64,000 bases of DNA from Gordoniibacillus kamchatkensis (GTDB lineage Bacteria; Bacillota; Bacilli; Paenibacillales; NBRC-103111), in NCBI RefSeq assembly GCF_000829455.1, contig NZ_JXAK01000002.1:168900-232899 (forward strand), read 5' to 3'. The translations under genes were made by a program, and so were the position numbers. A model generated the notes under the pieces. That model was not told where the DNA came from. It ran no database searches and saw only the letters and a program-made list of their open reading frames with translations. Below, piece by piece: positions 26,637 through 35,819 of this stretch. Position 1 is the first letter of the stretch. Every line of letters begins with the position of its first letter.

Positions 26637-28002
26637 ATGAAGGTTAAGAAGTTGGCTTCGGCAATACTGACGACTTCGCTCATGATCGTCCCGCTGCTTT
26701 CGGCTTGCGGCAGCGGCGACAGCTCCAGCGCCTCGGGTACCGCTGCGAACGACAAGAAGGATCAGGCCAATGCGAATATTTCGAACAATAAAAGCGGCGG
26801 CGAGAAAGTGAAGATCAAATGGGCCACTTGGGGAAATCCCGGCGAGCTCACCCGCTTCCAGGAATTCACCAAGGATTTCAACCAGAAGCATCCGAATATT
26901 GAGGCCGAGCTCATTCCGATCCCCGGCGAGTACGAGCAGAAAATTCTCACCCAACTGAGCGGCGGAACGGCGCCGGATGTGTTCTATGCCGGCGACGGTT
27001 CGATCGTGAAGTTCATCGAGAACGGCAGCATCGAAGAGCTCACTCCTTACTTCAAAGCCGGCAACGGAATTACGGCGGACGATTACTTCGAGGGGTTATG
27101 GGGGCAGCGAAGAAAGACGGTAAAATTTACGGCATTACCGTAGATTGCAACCCGATGGTTCTCTGGTATAACAAGAAGGTTCTGAAAGAGGCGGGCATCA
27201 CCGAAGATCCGGCGACGCTGGCCGAGAACGGCCAATGGAATTGGCAAAAATTCCAGGATATGACGACCAAACTGCGCAGCGCAAAAAAATACGGGTACGT
27301 CCTTGACAACTGGTGGGGCCATTATTATAGCTGGATTACTTCCAATGCCGGGAACATTTATGACGATTCCGGCAAATTCATTGCCGATACGGACACGAAA
27401 GCGAAAGAAGCTTGGAAATATGTGTACGACAACGTCAAGGCGGGGAACTTCACGTTCGCAGGCACGCTGCCGAAAGGCCAGGGCGCGGACGCGATGTTCA
27501 TGTCGAACCAGGTCGCTTCGTAGGCGCGGGCCGCTGGTACTTGCCGGTGTTCAAAGCCAACGCCAGTCTTGAGTTCGATATCGCCCCGTGGCCGACCAAC
27601 ACCGGTAAGAAGATGGAGCCGGCCGGCATTCCGACCGCTTACATCTCGATGAACAAGGCTACGAAAAACAAGGCGGCGGCTTGGGAGTTCATCCAGGCGT
27701 TCGTCAGCAAAGAAGGCCAAATCTTCCGTCTCCAGGGCGGCGGCAACGCGGTTCCGTCAACGAAAGGCGCAGACCAGGTCGTACTGGAAGGCAACCTTCC
27801 GGCTCACGCCAAAACATTCCTTGACGCTCGCGCCATCGGCTATGCGCTGACGCCGAAAGAAGCGGGCGTACCGGGACTGAGCAAAGTCATTACCGATTCG
27901 CTGGAAGCTCTCTGGCTGAAGGGCGGGACGCTTGAGGACGGCTTGAAGGATCTCGGCACTCAGGCCAACAAGAAAATTCAAGACGTCAAGTCGCAAAAAT
28001 AA
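26637..28002 (+). pseudogene. solute-binding lipoprotein (cluster C), two frameshifts
   Basis: About 455 residues in three frames. Signal MKVKKLASAILTTSLMIVPL then LSAC gives the lipobox. Break 1 lies in the G run 27100-27104 (one added G restores EGLWGAAKKDGKIYG). Break 2 lies at 27514-27518 (one base missing; restores SNQVAFVGAGRWYLPVF). The body is a UgpB-like binding domain with WATWGNPGE, GDGSIVKF and GYALTPKEAGVPG. It would feed the two permeases downstream. Confidence 0.85.
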
Positions 28003-28079
28003 CGATTTGCAAAAGGGGGAAGGATGCCGGAGACGGTACCCTTCCTTCCTCTTAAATCTCATGTTTGCGAAGGAAGGTG

Positions 28080-28961
28080 ATGACGTTGAACAGAAGACGG
28101 TTGGATGTGTTTTGGGGCTACTTGTTCATTTTTCCCCAACTGGCCGGTTTGCTCGTATTTGCGCTCTTTCCGCTCGTCATGTCGCTCGCGCTTTCTACGA
28201 TGAAGTGGGACGGATTCGGAAAGAAAACGTTCATCGGTATTCAAAATTTTGCTTATACGTTCACTGATCCTGACTTTTTGATGGCTCTGAAAAATACGTC
28301 GCTATATACCTCATTGTCGTGCCGGGATCGATCATACTGGGGATCCTGGTCGCCGTTGGCTTAAATAAAGTACGGGGCAAGCTCATATACCGGATATTCT
28401 ACTACATGCCTTCCATCACAAGTTCCGTCGCCGTTTCAGTCGTGTTTTTGTGGATCTTTAACTCCGATTTCGGCTTAATCAACGTTTATCTGAAGCAATG
28501 GTTCGGGATTGACGGACCGAAATGGCTCACGGACACCCGAATCGTCATGCCTTCCATTGCGGTCCTCAGCATTTGGTGGGGAGTCGGCGGGAACATGATT
28601 TTGTTCCTGGCCGGCTTGCAGGGGATTTCCGCTTCGTACTACGAGCGCGCAGATTGACGGAGCGAGCAAGTGGCAGCAGTTCCGCAACGTAACGCTGCCT
28701 TTGCTGACGCCGACCACTTTCTTTGCCACGATTGTTTCGATTATCGGTTCCTTCCAAGTGTTCGACCAATCCTTCGTGTTGACCGGAGGAGGCCCGGCCA
28801 AGGCGAGCTATTCCATCGTCTATCATATTTATCAGCGGGCCTTTGTCGATTTTACGTTTGGCCGAAGCGCGGCAGCTGCGGTACTCCTGTTCCTGATCAT
28901 TTTACTGCTGACCGTGATTCAATTGGGGGTAGGCCGGCGCTGGGTACATTACGAAGGATGA
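28080..28961 (+). pseudogene. carbohydrate ABC transporter permease, MalF-like (cluster C), two frameshifts
   Basis: About 294 residues in three frames. Break 1 near 28308-28311 (one base missing; joins SLYT to LIVVPGSIILG). Break 2 near 28643-28651 (two bases missing; joins SASYYE to IDGASKWQQFRNVTLPLL, the EAA loop). Six spans and VLTGGGPAKASYSIVYHIYQ are typical. The GAAGGAAGG ribosome site is close to the ATG chosen; a TTG six bases on is possible. Confidence 0.82.
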
Positions 28962-28985
28962 TTATCGAGTGAAGGAGGAAACGGG

Positions 28986-29837
28986 ATGGAGAGCACGACA
29001 GCAAAGAAATCGCCGAAGTTCGGACCTCAGTCTTTATTGCTTCACGCTATACTCGTTTGCGGCGCATTAATTATGACGATGCCGTTCATTTGGATGCTCT
29101 TAAGCTCCTTGAAGGACATCAGCCAAATTTTCCTGATACCGCCTAAATGGATCCCTCATCCGTTCGTATGGACAAACTACAAAAATTCGTGGAATTTTCT
29201 CCCTTTCTCCAGAGCGTACTTTAATAGTTTTTACATTAATGTGATCGTTGTGGCAGCGCAGCTTATTACATGTTCCATGGCCGCTTATGCGTTCGCAAAA
29301 GTGAGGTTTCCTTTGCGGGAACCGATTTTCGTCATGTTTTTGGCGACGATGATGGTCCCGGAACAAGTAACCATTATTCCGCTCTATTTGATGATGAAGT
29401 GGTTCGGATGGAACGATACCCATCTGCCGCTGATCGTACCGTCATCGCTAATTAATGCGTTTGGCGTGTTCCTGCTTAGACAATTCATTAAAAGCATTCC
29501 TAACGAGCTTGAAGAAGCGGCGATTGTAGATGGAGCGAACCGCTGGACGATCTATAGCCGGATTATTTTGCCGCTCATCAAACCGGCATTGTCCGCGCTC
29601 GGGATATTTACCTTTTTGGGTATGTGGAACTCTTTTTTCAAGCCGCTCATTTTCTTGAATTCCATCGACAAATTTACGGTGCCGATGATGCTGAACCAGT
29701 TCCGCGGCCAGTACACGACGGATTGGGCGCTGCTGATGGCGGCGTCGAGCATCGCCATCGTACCCGTACTGATTGTATATATTATCGGCCAGCGATACAT
29801 TATCGAAGGCGTTACGCTAACGGGTATTAAAGGATAG
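28986..29837 (+). CDS. carbohydrate ABC transporter permease, MalG-like (cluster C)
   Basis: 283 residues starting MESTTAKKSPKFGPQSLLLH, GGAGGAAACGGG upstream. Six membrane spans, EAA loop LEEAAIVDGANRWTIYSRII, C-terminus YIIEGVTLTGIKG. Last gene of cluster C; it meets the AraC gene head-on only six bases away. Confidence 0.93.
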   Translation: MESTTAKKSPKFGPQSLLLHAILVCGALIMTMPFIWMLLSSLKDISQIFLIPPKWIPHPFVWTNYKNSWNFLPFSRAYFNSFYINVIVVAAQLITCSMAAYAFAKVRFPLREPIFVMFLATMMVPEQVTIIPLYLMMKWFGWNDTHLPLIVPSSLINAFGVFLLRQFIKSIPNELEEAAIVDGANRWTIYSRIILPLIKPALSALGIFTFLGMWNSFFKPLIFLNSIDKFTVPMMLNQFRGQYTTDWALLMAASSIAIVPVLIVYIIGQRYIIEGVTLTGIKG

Positions 29838-29842
29838 CATCT

Positions 29843-30859
29843 CTACGACCGGTATAAAGGGTTGAGGTGGATGTAGGTGTTGATCGGGTAGTTTTCGTTG
29901 GCCGTGCCGTCGTATACGACGTGCTGCACGAGCGGATCGGCGAACTTTTTCCGGTAGGCGATGGCGGTCATGCCGAAGCTGGCGGCGAACGCTTTGGAAA
30001 AATAATGGTTTTCCGTGTAGCCGCATTGGGCGGCGATCTCCTTGACGGTAAGGGTGCTGTGGCGCAGCAAATAGGCGGCCCGTTCCAGCCGCAGCTGAAT
30101 GATGATTTGGCGCAGCGGGACGCCGACGGAGCGCACGAACATTCGCGTCAAGTGCTCGTGCGAGATTTTGCAGTGCATCGCCACCTCCGCTACGGTAAGA
30201 GGTTCGGCCAGACGGGTGCGGATATACGATAACGCTTTGCTGACAATAAGTGGGTAAACGGGGCCGCCGGCGGCCCGTTGTATGTTCTCCGCCGTTTGCC
30301 GAAGACTCTGCGGCTCCCAGGCCCCGGTTGCACTCGTGCTCTAGCTCGCTCAGCAGCGCGGATAGCAGGACGCTGCAGTGGCGGTCGTTTTTGCCGGTAT
30401 TGGCGGTTTCCAGCAAATGCCTGATCAGGGCCGCATGAAATCCACCGTCGCGGACCGGAATCCGGTTCACCCCGGGCGACTGCAGCAAAGTGGGCGCGTA
30501 CGCTTCGCCGCCGCTGAAATGGAGAAATTGATGGCGGGTGGCGGCGCTGTCGCTGAACACGTAGCTATGCCTCGTACCCGCTCTGGTCACGATCCAGCAT
30601 GGCTCGTTCAATGTATAAATTTGATCTTCACACCGGTACACCGTACCCTGAACACGTAGCTATGCCTCGTACCCGCTCTGGTCACGATCCAGCATGGCTC
30701 GTTCAATGTATAAATTTGATCTTCACACCGGTACACCGTACCCGTTCCGATCGGAAAATAAACGAGCTCATGCTCTTCCAAAATGCGCTCGTTCAGCTTC
30801 CAGTTCCGGCGAACTACGAAATCTCCGCAAAAGTGCAAGCAAGGCAGCCCACCCTCCAT
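29843..30859 (-). pseudogene. AraC-family regulator broken by a tandem duplication and a frameshift
   Basis: About 300 residues once repaired. N-terminal cupin-like sensor (KLNERILEEHELVYFPIGTG, TYRCEDQIYTL-like strand, CWIVTRAGTRHSYVF) and a C-terminal AraC domain (AMHCKISHEHLTRMFVRSVG; AAQCGYTENHYFSKAFAASF). The reading is cut by an exact 95-bp tandem duplication (30553-30742) and again at the CCCC run 30322-30325, where one added base restores the link. ATG 30857-30859 has GGGGAG eight bases upstream; another ATG lies at 30875-30877. Role unknown; it sits between cluster C and the ferritin-like gene it diverges from. Confidence 0.75.
30553..30742. repeat. exact 95-bp tandem duplication inside the AraC gene
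   Basis: Bases 30553-30647 are repeated without change at 30648-30742, with one base of overlap at the junction. 95 is not a multiple of three, so the sensor domain goes out of frame after RHSYVF. The lack of any divergence means it is either very recent or an assembly error. Confidence 0.9.
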
Positions 30860-30970
30860 GACCGTCGCTCCCCACATCAAAAAATTACACCCTTTTCCTT
30901 CCTGTCTGTATTGTAAGCGATTTAAGCTTGCGTGAAAATAGGAGTATCGACGAGCTTAGGAGGAATGACG

Positions 30971-32238
30971 ATGGCAATATCGTACGCAGGAATTTCGGAT
31001 CCGCACCGGATCGGCGCATTCGGGGTGGAGGAGAACGCCAAGCGGCTGCAGCGCTTCCGGTACATTCACGAGCGGCTGCTGTTCGCCGGCGCGGCCCAGC
31101 TTCCTTCCCGCCACAATTGGGACGTCAAAGTCGCGATCGGCCGGCATCTGTACGAAGATGCGGAAGCGGCCGATCAGCTGCGCACGCGAATTCATCAGCT
31201 GCGGTCGCCGCTGCCCAGCGTCGGGCAGGAGCCCGACCCCGCGCTCGCGCTGCTGATGGATGAGCTGCTGCACGCCGCTTCCGATTCGGAATGGCTAGCG
31301 GGCGTGTATACCGTCATCAAACCGGGGCTGGCCAAAGCTTACCTGAGCCATATGAGCCGGACGCAGCAAGTCGTCGACCAGCCGACGGTCCGCTCATGCG
31401 GCAGCTGCTGCTCGATATTGAGGATCAGCTGGCATGGGGGAAAGAAGCTATCGAGCGGCTGCGCAGCGAGGGGAAATGGGATGAGACAGGGGCAGCCTCT
31501 TTCTGCGCGCTGCTTCGGTCCTGTATCGATGCGGCCGGCGGCATTGGCGGAGAAGCCGCCAAGACGGCAAAATTGCCCGTGCGCGTCCGTTCGTTCACGA
31601 CTTACCAACTGCCCAAACAGTCGCAGCGCGACCCCGCTATGGGGGGCACGACGCTGTACCGCTCCAGCATGGGGATAAAGTTTGACGATCCGGTGCGGGA
31701 ACGGCTCGTAAGCATGATGCGGGTGCGGCAGGAGGAGATGACGGCGGCGGAGCTGCTGGCGGCGGTCATCTGGCTGCAGAAAGGGATGCCGTGGACGTTT
31801 TACCGCGATTTGGCACGGCATCTGTGGGACGAAATCCGCCATGCGCTGTTCGGTCAAGCTGCGCTCGAGGCGGAAGGGTACGACTGGCATTCGCGGCCGC
31901 AATACACGTCCGATTACGACGTCAACATCGAAAAAATGCCCGGCACCCAGTATGCATGGCTGTCCATCGGCATCGAAGAAGGAGCGATGAAGCGTCCGGG
32001 CAAGGTCGGCGAGTTCGAGTTTTGCCGCGACGAGGCGAAGCATCCGCTCATGGCTCAATTCCAGGATTACGATTGGGCGGACGAAGTGACGCACGCCGCT
32101 TTCGGCCGCACATGGACGCCGGAGCTGTTCGGTGAAGATTTGGGCTACATCCGCGAAGTGGCGAAGCACGAGCTGGATCATTTCTGGGGCGAGGTGCGCA
32201 AAGCCCACGAGGTTGCGGCAGCGGAAGGGAAAGTGTAG
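30971..32238 (+). pseudogene. ferritin-like di-iron-type protein of unknown family, frameshifted
   Basis: About 422 residues, mostly helical. The ATG at 30971 follows TAGGAGGA at proper distance. The break lies at 31381-31386 (a C missing; restores VVDQPDGPLMRQLLLDIEDQ). E/D-x-x-H pairs in helices, notably WDEIRHALFGQ and WADEVTHAAFG, plus LLMDELLHA and LYEDAEAADQLR, look like carboxylate and histidine ligands of a ferritin-like di-iron centre. I do not recognise a named family; DUF455-type proteins are a possible relation. It diverges from the AraC gene. Confidence 0.55.
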
Positions 32239-32270
32239 GCGCGGGTGTTGCGGTTATAGCTAGTAAGGGA

Positions 32271-32313
32271 AAGGCCATCCCGCAAAGGATGGCCTTAAGA
32301 TTTGCCGTTACAG
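32271..32313 (+). repeat. hairpin repeat, copy 1 (also acts as terminator)
   Basis: AAGGCCATCC pairs with GGATGGCCTT (32271-32280 with 32287-32296), then continues TAAGATTTGCCGTTACAG. The same hairpin-plus-tail recurs at 35693-35732 in the same orientation (25 tail bases with 2 differences). This copy follows the ferritin-like gene and may end its transcript. Confidence 0.6.
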
Positions 32314-32429
32314 CGCGGGGAACCCTACCACAAGTGAAGGCGAAAAGTAGTTTGCGGGCGACATCCACGGGAAATCCGTACATCAGGTTCGACGGCGAGT
32401 CCGGGGGAGTAATCCCCCGTCTTACCCTA

Positions 32430-32906
32430 CTATTTTTTAACCACAGGAACCCAAAATTCGCCGTAGAAAGTGCCGTCACCGTTTTCTTTGCGATAAGTCG
32501 CATTTGGACCGCCGATGTAAGCATAGTCCGTGATTTGTGACAAGACTTCGCCAAAAGCACGGTAAGTCAACTGATCAAACAAAGTTTCCTTGTCGCCGGT
32601 TCCTGCGAGCACTATGTACTCGCTCTCTGGAAACTCGATGATGCGTGTTGCGTCAGCCACCGATTTGCTAGCTTCTACCGCGAAATAATTCCACGGTCTG
32701 CCTTGATAAACCTCGTTGACTGACCATTCGCGATCATCTTTTGCGGCCGCTTTGAGCTTATCAAAACGCCCGTCAGCTTTGAGTCCTCTCCAAAACTCTG
32801 CCTTTTCCTTTTGCAAAGCTGGCGCGTCTTGGAAATTGGATTGAATTGAAAAACCATAAGCGGTCAATGTAAATGATTTTTTGTGTTCAACGGTGTAATT
32901 TGCCAT
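32430..32906 (-). CDS. GyrI-like effector-binding-domain protein (1)
   Basis: 158 residues starting MANYTVEHKKSFTLTAYGFS, AAGGAG upstream. A single stand-alone GyrI/SoxS-type small-molecule-binding domain: an early strand-helix unit, then IEFPESEYIVLAGTG and a C-terminal FYGEFWVPV strand. About 40 percent alike to the next gene by eye. Such free domains bind hydrophobic or toxic molecules, or inhibit gyrase in a few cases; some hydrolyse cyclopropanoid toxins. 21 bases separate it from its paralogue, so the two are co-transcribed. Base composition is richer in A+T than in the flanks. Confidence 0.8.
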   Translation of the reverse strand: MANYTVEHKKSFTLTAYGFSIQSNFQDAPALQKEKAEFWRGLKADGRFDKLKAAAKDDREWSVNEVYQGRPWNYFAVEASKSVADATRIIEFPESEYIVLAGTGDKETLFDQLTYRAFGEVLSQITDYAYIGGPNATYRKENGDGTFYGEFWVPVVKK

Positions 32907-32927
32907 GGGTTGCTCCTTTGACTGAGA

Positions 32928-33407
32928 TTAGCCTGCTACTTTTTTTGCACGAAGCCACATTTCGCCGTAGAATGTACCGTCTTCAGCTGCTTTGACGAAG
33001 GTTGAGTTACCAGGACCAACGTATTTGTAGTCTGTGATTTCTTGTAGCAGGCCCCCGAAAACTTTGCCTGTTATTTCGTCAGAAAGGCGGTCTTTGTCAG
33101 TGCCTGTGCCAGGCACCACGAGGTAGTCCCCAGCGAGGAAGTCGAGGACGACCGCGCCTTCCACGTCGTATGCACCCATCACGCCGAAGCCGCGCCAAGC
33201 CTTGCCGTCGAGGACGTAGTTAATTTGATATTCTTGCCCGTCAGCGAGCGCGAGAAGTTCGGCAAGCTTGCCGTTTTCAGTGATTTCAGCTTTTTTCGCT
33301 GCAGTTTTTGCTGCATTACCTGCCCAGTCGTTGTAGTCTTCAAGTGAAACACCGAAAGCAGTCATTTTGTAGTTTTCTGCGATTGTTTGGATGGAGTAGT
33401 TAGACAT
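32928..33407 (-). CDS. GyrI-like effector-binding-domain protein (2)
   Basis: 159 residues starting MSNYSIQTIAENYKMTAFGV, AAGGAGAG upstream. Same single-domain build as its neighbour: YQINYVLDGKAWRGFGVMGA, LDFLAGDYLVVPGTG and TFYGEMWLRAKK. First gene of the pair, divergent from the WYL regulator at 33558 across a 150-base spacer with inverted repeats. The regulator most likely controls the pair and may sense the same ligand they bind. Confidence 0.82.
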   Translation of the reverse strand: MSNYSIQTIAENYKMTAFGVSLEDYNDWAGNAAKTAAKKAEITENGKLAELLALADGQEYQINYVLDGKAWRGFGVMGAYDVEGAVVLDFLAGDYLVVPGTGTDKDRLSDEITGKVFGGLLQEITDYKYVGPGNSTFVKAAEDGTFYGEMWLRAKKVAG

Positions 33408-33443
33408 TTTGATCTCTCCTTAGTGGATTTATTTTTACAAGAT

Positions 33444-33467
33444 TGATACTATTCGCTAAATGTATCA
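33444..33467. promoter_or_regulatory. inverted repeat between GyrI-like pair and WYL regulator
   Basis: TGATAC, 12-base gap, GTATCA. Further GATAC or TATC half-sites follow at 33473 and 33545. Likely operator for the divergent WYL regulator on the GyrI-pair promoter. Confidence 0.45.
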
Positions 33468-33520
33468 AAAAACGATACCTTTTCCCGGATATCAAAAAGT
33501 AATGCAAAAACAGAATCAAA

Positions 33521-33532
33521 ATCAGTACTGAT
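33521..33532. promoter_or_regulatory. 12-bp perfect palindrome before the WYL gene
   Basis: ATCAGTACTGAT lies just upstream of TGATACAAT (extended -10, TACAAT at 33546-33551). The -10 is only six bases from the ATG and no ribosome site is visible, so the WYL mRNA may be leaderless. The palindrome sits where a -35 or repressor site would be. Confidence 0.4.
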
Positions 33533-33557
33533 GCTACATTTCTGATACAATAAAATC

Positions 33558-34550
33558 ATGAAAAAGACAGAACGAGTGAACCTGATCATGCGCTTCATCA
33601 ATAACCGCGCGCATTTTACGATTGCAGAGATTCAGCGGGAGTTCAAGATTTCTCGCGCGACAGCGATCCGCGACATTAACGAGATTCAGGCGATGGGTTT
33701 TCCGCTGACGACCGAGCTTGGGCGCGGGGGTGGCTACAATGTCCTGCAAAATCAGTATCTGTCCGCCGTCCGTTTCACGCCAGAAGAACTTAAAGCGATA
33801 TTTATCAGCTTTATTGCCTCGAAAAATTCGCAGCTGCCATATTTGCAAAATCGCCGCTCCATCACTGAAAAACTCATCGGCATCGCGTCGCAAACCCAGC
33901 ACGACGAGCTGATCGAGCTGAATAATATTTTGCTTTTTGAAAATACAAATCCTGCTAATCCGAATCTTTTGGAACTCGATGATGCGGCGCCTGCGGAGTT
34001 GAACCAGTTGATTTCGCTAGCCGCGCGGGATAAGCACTTGCGCTTGACGTATGAGCCGAGTCCTGGCTGGCCGCAGTTGATGGACGTTTTTTTGATTCAT
34101 ATTTTAAACTCAAACGCTCGTTGGCTGGTCGAGGTTTATGATCTTGATACCGATGAGTTTCGTTATTTGCCGGTTGAGATGCTGCGGGATTCGGCAATTT
34201 CTGAGCAGAAGATGAGGCGGTCTGAGCAAGAGATTTTAAGCAAAAAACGGCTTGGTGCACGTGAGTCCAATTTGGTTGTAAAGCTGGATACGACTGGGAT
34301 TCAGCGCTTTAAGCGCTTGCACCCGCCGGGGATTATTTTGTCCTTTACAGGGATGTTCCAGTCGAGTGGGATTTTCAATGTTCAACTGGATGTGACCGAT
34401 GTTGAGGCGCTAGCGTATTATGCGGATTGGCTTTTGTTTTTGGGGAAAGGGGTCGAGTTTGAACGGATTCCTGATGAGCTGCGCTTGATTTTGGAAGAGC
34501 GGTTAAGGGGAAGTGCCGACACTTTAACAAAATACACGCTTGGCCAATAA
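33558..34550 (+). CDS. YafY-like WYL-domain transcriptional regulator
   Basis: 330 residues starting MKKTERVNLIMRFINNRAHF. Winged HTH at 1-60 (FTIAEIQREFKISRATAIRD; INEIQAMGFPLTTELGRGGG) then a WYL-type domain (about 150-220, with LRLTYEPSPGW and ARWLVEVYDLDT) and a WCX tail ending LGKGVEFERIPDELRLILEE. AT-richer than most of the window and styled like low-GC Firmicutes, as are the two GyrI-like genes it faces. Probably regulator of that pair. Confidence 0.87.
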   Translation: MKKTERVNLIMRFINNRAHFTIAEIQREFKISRATAIRDINEIQAMGFPLTTELGRGGGYNVLQNQYLSAVRFTPEELKAIFISFIASKNSQLPYLQNRRSITEKLIGIASQTQHDELIELNNILLFENTNPANPNLLELDDAAPAELNQLISLAARDKHLRLTYEPSPGWPQLMDVFLIHILNSNARWLVEVYDLDTDEFRYLPVEMLRDSAISEQKMRRSEQEILSKKRLGARESNLVVKLDTTGIQRFKRLHPPGIILSFTGMFQSSGIFNVQLDVTDVEALAYYADWLLFLGKGVEFERIPDELRLILEERLRGSADTLTKYTLGQ

Positions 34551-34660
34551 ATATCCGCAAAGGGAAATCTGTCTCCATGTTTTTGGAATTCCTGCCTTCT
34601 CCTATCCTGAGCGCCTATGTGGATAGCCTGCTGAATCCAGGGGGAATTAACCCCAAATAA

Positions 34661-35304
34661 CTGGAAGGGGCATCCCTGGTCGTCGTGTCCAGTCAAAAAG
34701 AAAGAGCTGACCGTGCCGTTTCGCGTTTGCCCGAAGGTACCGAGGGGTATGCAGTTGATCTGACGAATGAGGAACAGGTTCGTCAATTTTTTTCAGCGAA
34801 ATCGGGGAATTCGATCACTTGGTCTTTACTGCCGGCGATCCATTGATGGTCGAAAGTCTCGACGCCACCGACGTCTATACAGCGCGCCGATTGTTTAACG
34901 TGCGATACTGGGGAGCGTTTATGGCCGCCAAATACGGTAGCCGAAACATCAGACCGGGTGGTTCAATCACGTTGACTTCCGGCGTTGCCGGAGTTCGTCC
35001 GCAGAAGGGGTTTACTGTCGCAGCAAGCATATGCGGCGCTGTCGAGTCGCTCACCAGGGCGTTGGCCGTCGAGCTGAGTCCGCTTCGCGTCAACGCCGTT
35101 TGCTTCGGCCTTATGCGTACCGAGCTGTGGGACGGTATTCCTGAGGAACACCGGAACGCGATGTATGAAAATGCCGGGAAAGCGTTGCCGGTTGGGCGAG
35201 TCGGCGAACCGGAGGACGGTGCCGAGGCGTTTCTCTACTTCATGCGCGAGAAATATTCCACCGGTCAGATCGTTATCGTGGATGGCGGTTCTACTCTGGT
35301 TTAA
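34661..35304 (+). pseudogene. short-chain dehydrogenase (SDR), N-terminally truncated and frameshifted
   Basis: Sequence starts abruptly after an in-frame stop with LEGASLVVVSSQKERADRAV, the second strand of an SDR; the glycine-rich cofactor motif that should come before it is absent. A T run (34787-34793) is one base short. Thereafter FDHLVFTAGD, GGSITLTSGVAGVRPQKGFT and the SDR C-terminus with VNAVCFGLMRTELWD and TGQIVIVDGGSTLV follow. The expected YxxxK is replaced here by AASICGAVESL, so the catalytic tyrosine is lost. A real remnant. Confidence 0.75.
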
Positions 35305-35331
35305 GTTTCTCGCAGGATGAACGGCGAATGT

Positions 35332-35367
35332 AAGCCTCTTCCACCAAAACCCAATCGGAAGAGGCTT
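35332..35367 (+). terminator. terminator after the SDR remnant
   Basis: AAGCCTCTTCC pairs exactly with GGAAGAGGCTT around a 14-base loop; the tail is only moderately T-rich. Confidence 0.6.
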
Positions 35368-35773
35368 CAACGATTTTACTGGACTTTTCTCCTTAGCGTA
35401 CGAACTCCGTGTTTTTGTTGTTTAAACGATACTTTGAGAGGCCACAAGGCCGCCGTGCGGTACACTTAGGCGCATTTTTCGCCGATAGGCCCGTTAAGCT
35501 GAACTTTCTGGTATAAACTGCTTACCAGGTGTGGGAAGTTACCCTATGCGAAATATCCCATTTCCTTGTAAATATACTCCCTAATACTAATCGAAATACG
35601 AGTTGCTTAAAAAAAAACCAAAGAACATGCCGACGAAGTAAGGAATGTGCAGTATCAAACAACTGGATCATGGAGTATTGTCTAGTGCTTGAGGCCATAT
35701 AAACAGCATGGCCTTAATACTTGCCGTTACAGACAAGATATTGTTTTCATTGACGATGCCGAAGAAAATGTAA
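35368..35773. other. intergenic region without genes, holding hairpin repeat copy 2
   Basis: No coding frame is convincing. Bases 35693-35732 repeat the hairpin and tail seen at 32271-32313 (GGCCAT, loop, ATGGCCTTAA, then CTTGCCGTTACAG). The rest is AT-rich. Confidence 0.5.
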
Positions 35774-35808
35774 GGCGGCCCAGGACGTTATTTTCGTTCT
35801 GGGCCGCC
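35774..35808 (-). terminator. terminator of the FAD oxidoreductase gene
   Basis: GGCGGCCCAG pairs with CTGGGCCGCC around GACGTTATTTTCGTT; inner bases extend the stem. It lies 11 bases past the stop of the minus-strand gene. A near twin is at 48502. Confidence 0.65.
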
Positions 35809-35819
35809 GCCGCTTCCGG

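Noticed and set aside
32380..32425. Hairpin CGGGGGA-gtaa-TCCCCCG and flanks as a possible group II intron end
   Set aside because: No domain V sequence, no reverse transcriptase and no splice context. It may simply be a terminator of the GyrI-like pair.
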